Assembly: GCA_036377595.1 (NCBI GenBank)
Contig: DASUYB010000103.1
Coordinates: forward strand, 1 to 64,000
Source: Longimicrobium sp.
GTDB lineage: Bacteria > Gemmatimonadota > Gemmatimonadetes > Longimicrobiales > Longimicrobiaceae
Direction of reading: 5' to 3'
Length of the DNA: 64,000 nucleotides
The position numbers and the translations under genes are program-made. This document shows positions 49,142 to 58,157 of this stretch, in pieces (the first letter of the stretch is position 1; each line of letters begins with the position of its first letter). A model generated the notes under the pieces. The model made no database searches. It was not told where the DNA came from and saw nothing but the letters and a program-made list of their open reading frames with translations.

Positions 49142-51216
49142 CTCCATTCCCTTCCCGAGGCCAGGATCTCCCGGATTGCCGCGGCGTCCACCGGCTCGGA
49201 GACGAGGTAGCCCTGCGCGTAGTCGCAGCCGATGGCGCGCACTTCCGCCAGCTGCGCCTCCGTCTCCACCCCCTCCGCGATCACCGCCAGCTCCAGCCCG
49301 CGCGCCATCAGCGCGATGGTGCGCACCAGCTGCGACGGCGCGCTTCCCTCCTCCATCCGTCCCACGAACGTCCGGTCCACCTTCAGCGCCTTCATCGGCA
49401 GGCGGTGCAGCGCGGAGAGCGACGAGTAGCCCGTGCCGAAGTCGTCCAGCTGCATCTCGATCCCCAGCTCGCGCAGCTCGTCCAGCACCGACCCCGCCGC
49501 CTCGCTCTCCAGGATGGCGCTCTCGGTGATCTCCAGCTTCAGGTGGCGCGGCTTGAGCCCCGTCTCCGCCAAGGCCGCGCGGACTGCGTCCACCAGCCCG
49601 GGCTGCGCCAGCTGCCGCGCGGAAAGGTTCACGCTCACGGCGATGCGCGCGCCCAGCTCGCGCCGCCACTCGGCCAGCTGGCGGCAGGCCTCGCGCAGCA
49701 CCCACTCGCCCAGCGGCACGATCACTCCCGTCTCCTCGGCGGTGGGGATGAACTCCGCCGGCTGGATCAGCCCCCGCTCGGGGTGCTCCCAGCGGCAGAG
49801 CGCCTCCACGCCCGCGACGCGCCCGGTCGACAGCGAGACGATCGGCTGGTAGTGCAGCCGGAACTCGCCGCGGGTGAGCGCGCGGCGCAGGTCCGTCTCC
49901 ATCTGCAGCCGCGAGAGCGCCTGCGCGTGCATGGTCCGGTCGAACACCTCCCACGCCAGGCCGCCGCCGCCCTTGGCGCGGTACATGGCCATGTCGGCGT
50001 TGCGCAGCAGGTACTCCGGCCGGTCGTACCCCAGCGTCGACAGGGCGATGCCGATGCTGGCGGAGGTGAACACCTCGTAGCCGCTCAGGTTCACCGGCGC
50101 GGACACGGCCTGCACCACGCGCTCGGCGATCATGGTGGCGTCGTTCGCCTCCTCCAGGTTCGTCAGCAGGATGGCGAACTCGTCGCCGCCGAAGCGCGCC
50201 ACCGTGTCCGTCGCACGCACGTTCTCCAGCAGCCGCCGGGCCACGGCCACCAGCAGCTCGTCGCCCACGTGGTGGCCGAGCGAGTCGTTCACCACCTTGA
50301 AGCGGTCCAGGTCCAGGAAGAGCACCGCGAACCGGTGGCCGCCCGCGTTGAAGCGCAGCAGCGCCTCGCCCAGCCGCTCCATGAACAGGTGCCGGTTGGG
50401 AAGCCCGGTGAGCGAGTCGTGCAGCGCGTCGTGGATCAGCCGCTCCTCCACGCGCTTGCGCTCGGTGATCTCGCCGCCGAACAGGTGCACCGTGCCCAGC
50501 GCCGGCTGCGGATGGTACGTCCACGCGAACACGCGCCCGCCGAAGCGCGCCTCCTGGTTCGGCAGCACCTTCCCCGACCGCCCCGCCTGCCGCACCAGGC
50601 GGGGATGCTCGCCGGGAAGGATCCACGCGGGCTCGCTGACGCCGAGCTCGGCGACCAGGCGCTCGCCCGCGGCGTTCAGCCACAGCACGCGGCCGTCGCC
50701 GGCGCATTCCAGGATGGGATACGGGTTCTCGCGCGCGAAGGCGGCCAGCCGCTGCGTCTCTTCCTCGGCGCGCATCCGCTCCGTCACCTCGCGCGAGTTG
50801 ACGATGATGCCGCGGATGCGCGGGTCGTCGAGCAGGTTGCGGCCGATGGCCTCGAACACGCGCCACGAGCCGTCGCGGTGGCGGACGCGCACGGTGAGGG
50901 GGCGCCCCGCGCCCGGCGTCTGCCGCGAGGCGCGGATCTGCGCCAGCGCGGCCTCGCCGTCCTCGGGGTGGATCAGCTCCAGCGCGCTGCGGCCGATCAC
51001 CTCGTCGGGGTGCCAGCCGAGCAGGTGGATGACGGACGGGGTGACGTAGCGGGTGGTGCCGTCCTCGTTGATCACGTGGATGACGTCGCGCGCGTTCTCC
51101 ACCAGCGCGCGGAAGTACGCATCGCTGTGGCGGAGCGCCTGCACGGCCGCCTCGCCGTCGACCACGCGAGGGATCGGCAGCAGGCCTTCCTGCGGCGGGA
51201 GGAGCGTGTCGGTCAT
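49138..51216 (-). CDS. PAS-GGDEF-EAL cyclic-di-GMP enzyme
   Basis: 692 residues, no membrane segment. Order: PAS (about 30-150), second PAS-like (about 155-270), GGDEF with an intact RFGGDEFAI site (about 275-440), EAL (about 445-690) with VEALCRW, the metal-site Asn in SVNLSARQL, EITESA, DDFGTGYSSL and VIAEGVET. Both catalytic domains appear intact, so it could make and break cyclic di-GMP in response to a PAS-bound signal. ATG 51216 chosen. The stop overlaps the start of the DUF6438 lipoprotein gene. Confidence 0.92.
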   Translation of the reverse strand: MTDTLLPPQEGLLPIPRVVDGEAAVQALRHSDAYFRALVENARDVIHVINEDGTTRYVTPSVIHLLGWHPDEVIGRSALELIHPEDGEAALAQIRASRQTPGAGRPLTVRVRHRDGSWRVFEAIGRNLLDDPRIRGIIVNSREVTERMRAEEETQRLAAFARENPYPILECAGDGRVLWLNAAGERLVAELGVSEPAWILPGEHPRLVRQAGRSGKVLPNQEARFGGRVFAWTYHPQPALGTVHLFGGEITERKRVEERLIHDALHDSLTGLPNRHLFMERLGEALLRFNAGGHRFAVLFLDLDRFKVVNDSLGHHVGDELLVAVARRLLENVRATDTVARFGGDEFAILLTNLEEANDATMIAERVVQAVSAPVNLSGYEVFTSASIGIALSTLGYDRPEYLLRNADMAMYRAKGGGGLAWEVFDRTMHAQALSRLQMETDLRRALTRGEFRLHYQPIVSLSTGRVAGVEALCRWEHPERGLIQPAEFIPTAEETGVIVPLGEWVLREACRQLAEWRRELGARIAVSVNLSARQLAQPGLVDAVRAALAETGLKPRHLKLEITESAILESEAAGSVLDELRELGIEMQLDDFGTGYSSLSALHRLPMKALKVDRTFVGRMEEGSAPSQLVRTIALMARGLELAVIAEGVETEAQLAEVRAIGCDYAQGYLVSEPVDAAAIREILASGREWR

Positions 51217-51818
51217 CGCGGAGTGGAGCGGGTCCGCCGGAGCGGGGTCGCGGGGCGCGCGATCCGGTGGGCGGGCGCGCGGTGGAGCGGCACGGACGGG
51301 GGGGAGATGTGTCGCGTTGCTGGCGATTGCGCGGCAAAATAGCACACAGTCGGCGATCGCGGAACACCCGCGTTGAACCGGACGGCCTGCGGGTACGGCG
51401 CGCAGCACGCCAGCCGACAATATTGCGCCGCGTGCGGCGGTTCCCTCGGCCGGCCGCGGAGCGCCGGTGAATCTGGCGCCGCCGCGCAATACCGCGTTAC
51501 ACTGCCGCCTGCACGTCCGGCTGCGCCGGGGCGGGAGATCCGGTGCTGGGAGGGGCGAATGAATTCGCTGCAACAACCACACGAAGTCCCCCTGCGGGGA
51601 CTACGGAGGTTCGAGGCCGACGCGGGTGTGGCGCTCGGAGCGGACTTCCTGAGAAGCCGCTGCGAGCACCAGAGCATCGGCCTCACGAGAGCCAGTAGTC
51701 CGCGAAGGCGGACTTCGTGTGGTTGTTGCCGCGGATTTATCCGCCCTTCACAGCCTTGGCTCGGGCCCGAACCCCGCGGTTCATCCGGATCGAATCACAA
51801 CGACGCTGCTCGAATGCG
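51217..51818. other. Gene-free interval with palindromic element
   Basis: 602 bases. The right half is the palindromic element at 51553-51746; the left half carries no recognisable gene and should hold the promoter of the GGDEF-EAL gene. Confidence 0.5.
51553..51746. repeat. Palindromic element of the AGTCCGC/GCGGACT family
   Basis: Left end GGGCGAATGAATTCGCTGCA then ACAACCACACGAAGTCCCC; right end GGCGGACTTCGTGTGGTTGT then TGCCGCGGATTTATCCGCCC. Both ends are near-reverse complements over about 50 bases. Partial copies lie at 43641-43690 and 40381-40427. Confidence 0.65.
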
Positions 51819-52388
51819 ATGAGCCTTCCCACCGTGACCGTCACCCTCCCCGACTGGGTGGACTCCGCTGTGGAGATCGGCCGCGCCTACGCCTCGGACG
51901 AGGAGAAGATGCGGCTGGCGATCGAGCTGTCGCGGCAGAACGTGCTGCACGCCACGGGCGGCCCCTTCGGCTCGGGGATCTTCGAACGGGAAACGGGAAC
52001 GCTCGTCACCGTGGGCGTGAACAGCGTGGTGCGGCTGAACAACTGCACGCTTCATGGCGAGATGGTGGCGTTCATGATGGCGCAGGCGCGCCTCGGCCGC
52101 TTCACGCTGAAGTCGCCCGGCGGCCCCGAGTACGAGCTGGTGACGAGCTGCGAGCCGTGCGCCATGTGCCTGGGCGCCACGCTCTGGAGCGGCGTCACCC
52201 GCGTGGTCTGCGGCGCCCACCGCGACGACGCGCGCCGCCTGAGCTTCGAGGAGGGCCCCGTCTTCCCCGAGAGCCACGAGTACCTCGAGGCGCGGGGGAT
52301 CGAGATCGTGCACGGCGTGCTGCGCGCCGAGGCCAACGAGGTGCTGGAGCTGTACCGCGCCCGCAAGGGCACCATCTACAACGCCTGA
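51819..52388 (+). CDS. Nucleoside/nucleobase deaminase (CDA fold)
   Basis: Zinc-dependent cytidine-deaminase-fold enzyme of 189 residues: zinc ligands and proton shuttle in TLHGEMVAF and SCEPCAMCLGA (H-A/G-E and PCxxC). The sequence around the site resembles guanine/tRNA-adenosine deaminase relatives rather than cytidine deaminase, but the substrate is open. ATG 51819 is preferred to an upstream start that reads into the repeat. The stop is 12 bases from the start of the DUF6986 gene, so they likely form an operon. Confidence 0.85.
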   Translation: MSLPTVTVTLPDWVDSAVEIGRAYASDEEKMRLAIELSRQNVLHATGGPFGSGIFERETGTLVTVGVNSVVRLNNCTLHGEMVAFMMAQARLGRFTLKSPGGPEYELVTSCEPCAMCLGATLWSGVTRVVCGAHRDDARRLSFEEGPVFPESHEYLEARGIEIVHGVLRAEANEVLELYRARKGTIYNA

Positions 52389-52400
52389 AACGTCCGCCGG

Positions 52401-53759
52401 ATGCCCGCTTCGCTTTCCGAGCACGAGCTGATCGACCAGGAGGCGCGCCTGCGCCGCGCCAACGAGGGCTTCGCCCGCCGCTATCCCGGCGAGGGCGGCG
52501 CGCGCCAGCCCGTGCACACCGTGTACGGCGGCGCGCAGCTCTTCCGCTCCGATTCCACGGTGAAACTGGGCCAGGTAGCCCGTCGCGCGCTGGCCGAATA
52601 CGCGCCCGATCCGGAGACGCTCGCCGCCGCGGTGGGGATGGCCGGCGGGGCTTTCGCCGAGCGCGTCTACGCCCGCGTGGTGGAGAAGCTGGAGCGCGAG
52701 CCGGTGGAGGACTTCCGCATCGACTTCGAGGACGGCTACGGCAACCGCCCCGACGCCGAGGAGGACGGCCACGCCGAGTCCGTCGCGCGCGAGGTGGCCA
52801 AGGGGCTGTCCGAGGGCACGCTCCCGCCCTTCCTCGGCATCCGCGTGAAGACGCTCAGCGAGGAGCTGCGCGGCCGCAGCGTGCGCACGCTCGACCTCTT
52901 CCTCACCACGCTGGTGCGGGCGACGGGCGGCGCGCTCCCGCCCAACTTCGTGCTCACGCTCCCCAAGGTGGCGCTCCCCGAGCAGGTGGACTTCTTCGGC
53001 GACGTGCTGCAGGCGCTGGAGCCGCGGCTGGGGCTCTCCACGGGGACGCTGAAGTTCGAGATCATGGTCGAGGTGCCGCAGGCCATCATCGGCGCCGACG
53101 GCCGCTGCATGCTTCCCGACCTGGTCCGTGCCGGCGAGGGGCGCATCACCGCCGCGCACTTCGGCACCTACGACTACACGGCCGGCGTGGGGATCACCGC
53201 CGCGCACCAGCACATGCGCCACCCCGCGTGCGATTACGCGAAGCACGCGATGCAGGTCTCCCTCGCCGGCACCGGCGTCTGGCTCTCCGACGGGTCCACC
53301 ACGGTGATGCCCGTCCCCGTGCACCGCGCCGCTCCCGACGGGCCGCCGCTGACACCGCAGCAGCAGGCGGCGAACCGCGAAAGCGTGCACCGAGCGTGGA
53401 AGCTGCACTACGACGACGTGCGCCACTCCCTGGTCGGCGGCTTCTACCAGGGGTGGGACCTGCACCCCGCGCAGCTTCCCACGCGCTACGCCGCCGTGTT
53501 CGCCTTCTTCCTCGAGAGCGTCGATTCGGCCGGCGCGCGGCTCAAGAACTTCGTGGAGAAGGCCGCGCAGGCCACGCTCGTCGGCGACGTGTTCGACGAC
53601 GCGGCCACGGGGCAGGGACTGCTGAACTACTTCCTGCGCGGCATCAACTGCGGCGCGCTGACCGAGCAGGAGGCGCTGGAGATGACCGGGCTCACCCTCG
53701 ACGAGCTGCGCGGCCGCTCCTTCCTCAAGATCCTCAACGGTCGCCGCCTGCTCGGCTGA
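52401..53759 (+). CDS. DUF6986 aldolase-like (HpcH/citrate-lyase fold) protein
   Basis: 452 residues. The core resembles a TIM-barrel lyase of the citrate lyase beta/HpcH group: DFRIDFEDGYGNRPDAEEDG (acidic metal site), VLTLPKVALPEQVDFF, FEIMVEVPQAIIG and GRITAAHFGTYDYTAGVGI. Matches the DUF6986 family, sometimes labelled aldolase; reaction not established. Twelve bases after a nucleoside deaminase gene, so a joint role in purine or nucleobase catabolism is a reasonable hypothesis. Confidence 0.75.
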   Translation: MPASLSEHELIDQEARLRRANEGFARRYPGEGGARQPVHTVYGGAQLFRSDSTVKLGQVARRALAEYAPDPETLAAAVGMAGGAFAERVYARVVEKLEREPVEDFRIDFEDGYGNRPDAEEDGHAESVAREVAKGLSEGTLPPFLGIRVKTLSEELRGRSVRTLDLFLTTLVRATGGALPPNFVLTLPKVALPEQVDFFGDVLQALEPRLGLSTGTLKFEIMVEVPQAIIGADGRCMLPDLVRAGEGRITAAHFGTYDYTAGVGITAAHQHMRHPACDYAKHAMQVSLAGTGVWLSDGSTTVMPVPVHRAAPDGPPLTPQQQAANRESVHRAWKLHYDDVRHSLVGGFYQGWDLHPAQLPTRYAAVFAFFLESVDSAGARLKNFVEKAAQATLVGDVFDDAATGQGLLNYFLRGINCGALTEQEALEMTGLTLDELRGRSFLKILNGRRLLG

Positions 53760-53900
53760 CGCCTATCTTCCGCGGATTGGTCCATCGGCGGCGCTCCTCC
53801 CGGGGCGCCGCCGATTTCGCTTCCGCCGCGATGCCGATCACGCTACCTTCATCCCATCTCCCGCCTCGATCTGTCATCCTCATCCCACGGAGACGCGGCC

Positions 53901-54248
53901 ATGCGCAAGGTCCGGCTGAACCTCGACGCGCTGCGGGTGGAGTCGTTCGACACCTCGTCCGACGCGGCGCGCCCGCCTCGCGGCACCGTGCACGCGCGCG
54001 GCGTGATCGCCGAGCCGTACTCCCAGTTCCAGCAGTGCGGCTCGTATCCCAACTGCCCCAGCCCGCTCTGTGTCGACACGCCGCTGGCCAGCTGCGACGG
54101 CAGCTGCGCGTGGACCTGCGGCGACAGCTGCAACGGCACCTGCAACTCCTGCGTGACCTGCAACACCTGCCAGGAGAGCTGCAACGGCACCTGCTACCTG
54201 TGCATCCCGCCGGACCCGCAGATCAACGGCGTCTACGTCGGCGGCTGA
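53901..54248 (+). CDS. Cys-rich RiPP-like precursor peptide 1
   Basis: 115 residues. The start RKVRLNLDALRVESFDT is a leader of the LxLxxLxVESF-T kind used by lanthipeptide-type precursors in Bacteroidota and Gemmatimonadota. The remainder carries 14 Cys in short loops with Thr and Ser (CDGSC, CNGTC, CNSC, CNTC) and ends in INGVYVGG. No signal peptide. GGAGA lies eight bases ahead of the ATG. A second precursor with a matching leader lies 223 bases away, convergent. No modification enzyme or transporter is in the window. Confidence 0.68.
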   Translation: MRKVRLNLDALRVESFDTSSDAARPPRGTVHARGVIAEPYSQFQQCGSYPNCPSPLCVDTPLASCDGSCAWTCGDSCNGTCNSCVTCNTCQESCNGTCYLCIPPDPQINGVYVGG

Positions 54249-54266
54249 AGTCCTTGAACCGATAGG

Positions 54267-54299
54267 GTTTGGGCGTGTTGGGCGCCGAGACGCCCAAAC
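54267..54299. terminator. Hairpin after precursor 1
   Basis: Perfect 10-bp stem (GTTTGGGCGT / ACGCCCAAAC) 18 bases past the stop of precursor 1. No U-tract follows on the plus strand. Confidence 0.5.
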
Positions 54300-54345
54300 G
54301 GGCTGCGCGCGCCGTAGGCCACGATACCGCTGTGGCCAACGGCGC

Positions 54346-54381
54346 CGGGCCCCCGGCGGGTTCGTCACCGCCGAGGGCCCG
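54346..54381. terminator. Second hairpin between the two precursor genes
   Basis: 14-nt arms (CGGGCCCCCGGCGG with CCGCCGAGGGCCCG, one mismatch) around an 8-nt loop, in the middle of the gap between the convergent precursor genes. Confidence 0.5.
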
Positions 54382-54471
54382 TCTCGATGATCCCGCATCC
54401 GCGCCGCCGCCCCGCCGGGGTCCCGGCCCTCCGGGCGCGCATCCCTCACGCAGCGGCGGGGCCGCGGTCGC

Positions 54472-54738
54472 TCACGCGGTGCATTGCGCGGTGCACTCGT
54501 AGCACACGGGGTAGCCCGAGTCGCAGGTCTGGCCGCTACACTGATAGCACACGGGATACCCCGAGTCGCAGCTCGTTCCGCCGCAGGTGGCCGGGTAGCC
54601 GCAGCTCGCCTCGGGCGTGGTGTCGAAGCAGAACCGGGTGGCGTCGTTCGCGACGACCGTCCCGTTCTCATCGTCCGCCCCCTGCGTCTGGAAGGGCTCC
54701 ACGACGAGCTTCTCGGGGTCCAGCCGGAGCTTCTTCAT
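54472..54738 (-). CDS. Cys-rich RiPP-like precursor peptide 2
   Basis: 88 residues. Leader KKLRLDPEKLVVEPFQT is aligned with that of precursor 1 (LxLxxxxLxVExF-T). The core carries 10 Cys and a near-perfect tandem repeat TCDSGYPVCYQC / TCDSGYPVCYEC. ATG 54738 is preceded by GGAGAGA; the frame is open further upstream without the leader. Convergent with precursor 1. Whether the Cys residues become lanthionines, thioether or disulfide links cannot be told from sequence. Confidence 0.68.
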   Translation of the reverse strand: MKKLRLDPEKLVVEPFQTQGADDENGTVVANDATRFCFDTTPEASCGYPATCGGTSCDSGYPVCYQCSGQTCDSGYPVCYECTAQCTA

Positions 54739-54963
54739 CGTTCTCTCCGCGTTGTGGAGTGGGCTCCCGCCGCGAGAGATTCGCGGCTGGTCGATCCGGT
54801 GGGTGATCGCGAAGAACCGGTGTACCGTCCAACACGACAGAGGCTCGTCCAGAACCGGCTGGAAGTCAATGGACGTGCACAGGCGACGAAGCGGTCCGTA
54901 GAGCGCCGGCAACGAAAGCGCCCACCGGGATGGCCCGGCGGGCGCGGTCGGGCTCGACGCTCG

Positions 54964-56223
54964 TCAGTACCATCCCGCCGGGAGCTGCCTCACGATGACG
55001 CGCTCCACGTCGTCGGCGTCGCGCTCCAGGTACACGGCGCGGCCGGTGGCGCTGATCGCCACGGGAAGCTTCGTCCCGTTCAGCGTCCCCAGGTAGCGCC
55101 CGTCCGGCGTCACCAGGTCGATGGGGCCGGGATCGCCGATGTTCGCGGGCGTGCGCTCGATCCAGATCTTCCCGGACGGCGTCACCACCATCCCCTGGAT
55201 CGTGCGCACGGTGTCGGCGAACTGCAGCTCGCGCACGCGCTGCTCGATCTGCTCGCGCGACGGTCCCGGCGGCGGCCCCGCCGGCCCGCCCCCACCGCCC
55301 GGGCCGCCGCGCACCACCATGATCATCCCCCGCCCGGACCGCATCTGCTCTCGGACCCGTTCGCGCGCGCGCTCGCGGTCGCGCTCCGTGGGCCGGCGTA
55401 CACGCACGGGGCGCTGGATCCAGCGCACGATCCGGCCGCCCGGGTCCAGCACCTTCACCGTGTAGAGCTGCGTGTGGGTCAGCGCCACGCCGCCGTTCGG
55501 CAGCACCCCCCACAGCGTCAGCGGCGAGAACTCCGGCGGCCCGGTGATGCGGAAGTCGAACTGCCCGGGCCCGCTCGACCGCGTCTGCGCTACCATGTTG
55601 TCGGGAATCTCGAACAGCCGCGCCGTGCTCCCCGCGCCCGCCAGGCTCACGCGCGAGAGCACCTGGCTCTGCGGCAGCGAGCGGGTGTTGCGCAGCGCCT
55701 GCGGCGTCATCATCCCCAGTCCCGGGCGAAGCATGGCCAGCACGCCGCCGCGCGGCTCGGGTGCCAGCACGCGGCCGGGAAAGCCCCACTCGGGCCGCAT
55801 CGGCACCGTGCGCCGGAACGCGCCGTCGGCCCCGAAGAGGGTGAAGTTCTGGTGGGCCATGTCCAGCACCGCCACGCTCCCGTCCGCAAGGATCGAAAGC
55901 GCGGTCGGCACCTCCAGCTCGCCCGGCCCGCCGCCCTTCTTCCCCAGCTGCCGCACGAAGCGCCCGTTGCGGTCGAACACCAGCACGCGCGCGTTGCCGC
56001 GGTCCAGCACGTACAGGTTGTCGGCGCGGTCGAACACGGCCTGCTCGGCGTTGTTCAGCATCTCCCAGCTGCGCTCTTCCATCGTGCCGATGCCGAACAC
56101 GGTGGTGATGCGGCCGCCCAGCGGCCGGTCGCGCTCGGGAAGCCGCACCACGCGCTGGGCGTGCGCGGAGGCGGCCGCCAGCGCGAGCGCCGCCGCCGCG
56201 ATTCCTGACGTTCGCAGGGACAT
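54964..56223 (-). CDS. Secreted six-bladed beta-propeller protein
   Basis: 419 residues with a Sec signal (GIAAAALALAAASAHAQ). Propeller blades are visible as NAEQAVFDRADNLYVLDRGNARVLVFDRNGRFVRQLG, VPTALSILADGSVAVLDMAH and later GMVVTPSGKIWIERTP, typical of the 6-bladed NHL-like fold. A charged and Gly/Pro-rich insert (about 275-330) breaks the propeller. Likely periplasmic binding protein; ligand unknown. Runs towards the RiPP precursors on the same strand as precursor 2. Confidence 0.75.
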   Translation of the reverse strand: MSLRTSGIAAAALALAAASAHAQRVVRLPERDRPLGGRITTVFGIGTMEERSWEMLNNAEQAVFDRADNLYVLDRGNARVLVFDRNGRFVRQLGKKGGGPGELEVPTALSILADGSVAVLDMAHQNFTLFGADGAFRRTVPMRPEWGFPGRVLAPEPRGGVLAMLRPGLGMMTPQALRNTRSLPQSQVLSRVSLAGAGSTARLFEIPDNMVAQTRSSGPGQFDFRITGPPEFSPLTLWGVLPNGGVALTHTQLYTVKVLDPGGRIVRWIQRPVRVRRPTERDRERARERVREQMRSGRGMIMVVRGGPGGGGGPAGPPPGPSREQIEQRVRELQFADTVRTIQGMVVTPSGKIWIERTPANIGDPGPIDLVTPDGRYLGTLNGTKLPVAISATGRAVYLERDADDVERVIVRQLPAGWY

Positions 56224-56370
56224 GGTCGGAGATGGGTTGGAGACGGAATCGATCGCGGCGTCGCCACCGCCGCGGGAGAGTGCCCGTTCGACCCCCGCAC
56301 GCGCGACGAGCGTTGCCGCCGCAGGATTACGAGACGATGAAGGGCCGCCTCGACGGCGGCCCCTCGCGGC

Positions 56371-57837
56371 TCACACCAGCTCGAAGGTGGTCTTCCCCTC
56401 CTCCACCTCCACGCCGGTGAGCTTCACCTGCACGCGCTCGCCCAGGTCCAGCCACTGCGCGTGCGGTCCGCGCTCCGCCTCGGCGCGCACCGGGGGATCC
56501 TCGATCTGCACCTCCACCCGACCGTCGTGGATCCCCAGCACCGTCGCGTGGAAGTGCTCGCCCACGCGCCCGCGCAGCATCCACGCCTCGGCGACGTCGA
56601 CCACCGCTCGGTCCAGCCGGCTGGCGCGCGTATCGGCGTCGTTCATCACCTTCGCCAGCTGGGGGAGGCGCGCCCGCACCCGCGGATCGGGCCCGCGCCC
56701 GGCGAAGAGGTCGGCCACCAGCTCCAGCACGTAGCGGTCGGCCAGGCGGCGGAGCGGGGCCGTGCAGTGCGCGTACACCATCGCCAGCGCGTGATGCTGC
56801 GGATCCGCCGGCACCTGGCCGTCGAAGGCCACGTAGTCCGCCCCGCGCATCACCCGCTTGGCCTGCCAGACGAGCGCCGCCGCGTTGGGGTTGGCCAGGT
56901 CGATCCCGCGGATGAACTCCGCATAGGAGACGGTGGGCGGCCATGGGAAGCGCAGCGCCTTCGCGGCCCGGCGGAACTTGGCGATCGCGCCCTCCTCCGC
57001 CGGCGGCAGGACGCGGAGGATGCCGACCTTCGCCTCGACCATCCGCAGCGCCGCCGCATGGCCGGTCAGCAGCGACACCTGCGAGTTCCAGTCCTCGGAC
57101 AGGCTGGGCTGCTCGTACTCCAGCTCGTAGCCCAGCCGCGCGGCCGCGGTGCGCTGCACGTGCTGCGTCAGGATCGGCAGGGAGACGCCGCCGCGCTCCG
57201 CCTCGCGCTCGCGCCGCCGCTCGCCGAACTCCTTGAGCACCACCAGCGAGTCCGCCCACTCCTCGCCGCGAAACCGGTTTCCGCCGCCTTCGACGTGCTC
57301 GAGCGCCTGCTGATAGGTGAGCTGCGCGCGGCTGCGCACCAGCGCCCGCTCCATCGTCCACGACACGATCTCCGCGCGCTCGTCCAGCTCGAACGCGAAG
57401 ACGAACGCGGGCTTCACCGCACCGGGAAGGAGGCTGGCCGCGCCTTCGCTGAGCGCCGGGGGATAGAGCGACTTCCGGCAGTCGGGCGCATAGAAGGTCG
57501 TCCCCCGCAGCCACGCCTCGCGCTCCAGCGGCCCGTCCGCATCCACCCAGAAGCCCACGTCGGCGATGGCGTACCACACGCGGAACCCGCCGCCCGCGCG
57601 CTCCAGCCGCAGCGCCTGGTCCAGGTCGCGGCTCCCCGGCGGGTCGATGGTGACGAAGGGGATGCCGGTGAGGTCCGTCCTTCCAGGTGCCGACGCGGGG
57701 TCGCTCCGCGCCGCCGCCTCCGCGGCCTGGACGACCTCCGGCGGAAACTCGGCCCGTACGCCGAGCGCCTCGCGCTTGCGCGTGAATGCGGCCTCGATGA
57801 GCGCGACGCCGGGGTCGGTTCCGCTGCGAGCGGGCAT
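56371..57837 (-). CDS. RNB-domain ribonuclease (RNase II family)
   Basis: 488 residues. The RNB catalytic block is FVTIDPPGSRDLDQALRL, with the last Asp of the usual DLDD series replaced by Gln as in many actinobacterial RNB proteins; later VYAHCTAPLRRLADRYV holds the conserved RNA-binding Arg cluster. No cold-shock domains precede it; a small beta domain (about 415-488) follows in place of a full S1. Should degrade single-stranded RNA 3' to 5'. ATG 57837 chosen; the frame is open upstream without similarity. Confidence 0.87.
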   Translation of the reverse strand: MPARSGTDPGVALIEAAFTRKREALGVRAEFPPEVVQAAEAAARSDPASAPGRTDLTGIPFVTIDPPGSRDLDQALRLERAGGGFRVWYAIADVGFWVDADGPLEREAWLRGTTFYAPDCRKSLYPPALSEGAASLLPGAVKPAFVFAFELDERAEIVSWTMERALVRSRAQLTYQQALEHVEGGGNRFRGEEWADSLVVLKEFGERRREREAERGGVSLPILTQHVQRTAAARLGYELEYEQPSLSEDWNSQVSLLTGHAAALRMVEAKVGILRVLPPAEEGAIAKFRRAAKALRFPWPPTVSYAEFIRGIDLANPNAAALVWQAKRVMRGADYVAFDGQVPADPQHHALAMVYAHCTAPLRRLADRYVLELVADLFAGRGPDPRVRARLPQLAKVMNDADTRASRLDRAVVDVAEAWMLRGRVGEHFHATVLGIHDGRVEVQIEDPPVRAEAERGPHAQWLDLGERVQVKLTGVEVEEGKTTFELV

Positions 57838-58157
57838 TTGTCGGCAGGGGAAGACGGGAAACTGCCCAGGGTGGAGACGCCCGACTAACCTGCGGCGTAC
57901 CCCTGTTCCGCGCCAGCATGCTATGAATTTCGCAGGAACTACTCGAAGGCGGGAAGTGACGCGATCAGCCGAAGAAAGCCCGGCGGGGTGCCGGTGTACT
58001 GTAGCACAAGTTTGGTGCAGTTGGATCAACGTGGCGGGAATTAATCGATTTTAGGCGCCTTATGTCCGACCCCTCCGTCCACGTGGGAGATAGTTTCCGC
58101 CCGCAGACGCGGAAGCCTCCGCGTCCCATCCCTCAAAAACCCCCAAGGACCGTTCCG
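57838..58157. other. Intergenic region upstream of tiny lipopeptide gene
   Basis: 320 bases between divergently transcribed genes. The part 58000-58060 is AT-richer (GGGAATTAATCGATTTTAGG) and probably holds the promoter of the small lipopeptide. No repeats or gene. Confidence 0.45.

Noticed and set aside
58062-58157. Longer start for the tiny lipopeptide
   Set aside because: The added 32 residues are Pro/Arg-rich and would bury the lipoprotein signal.
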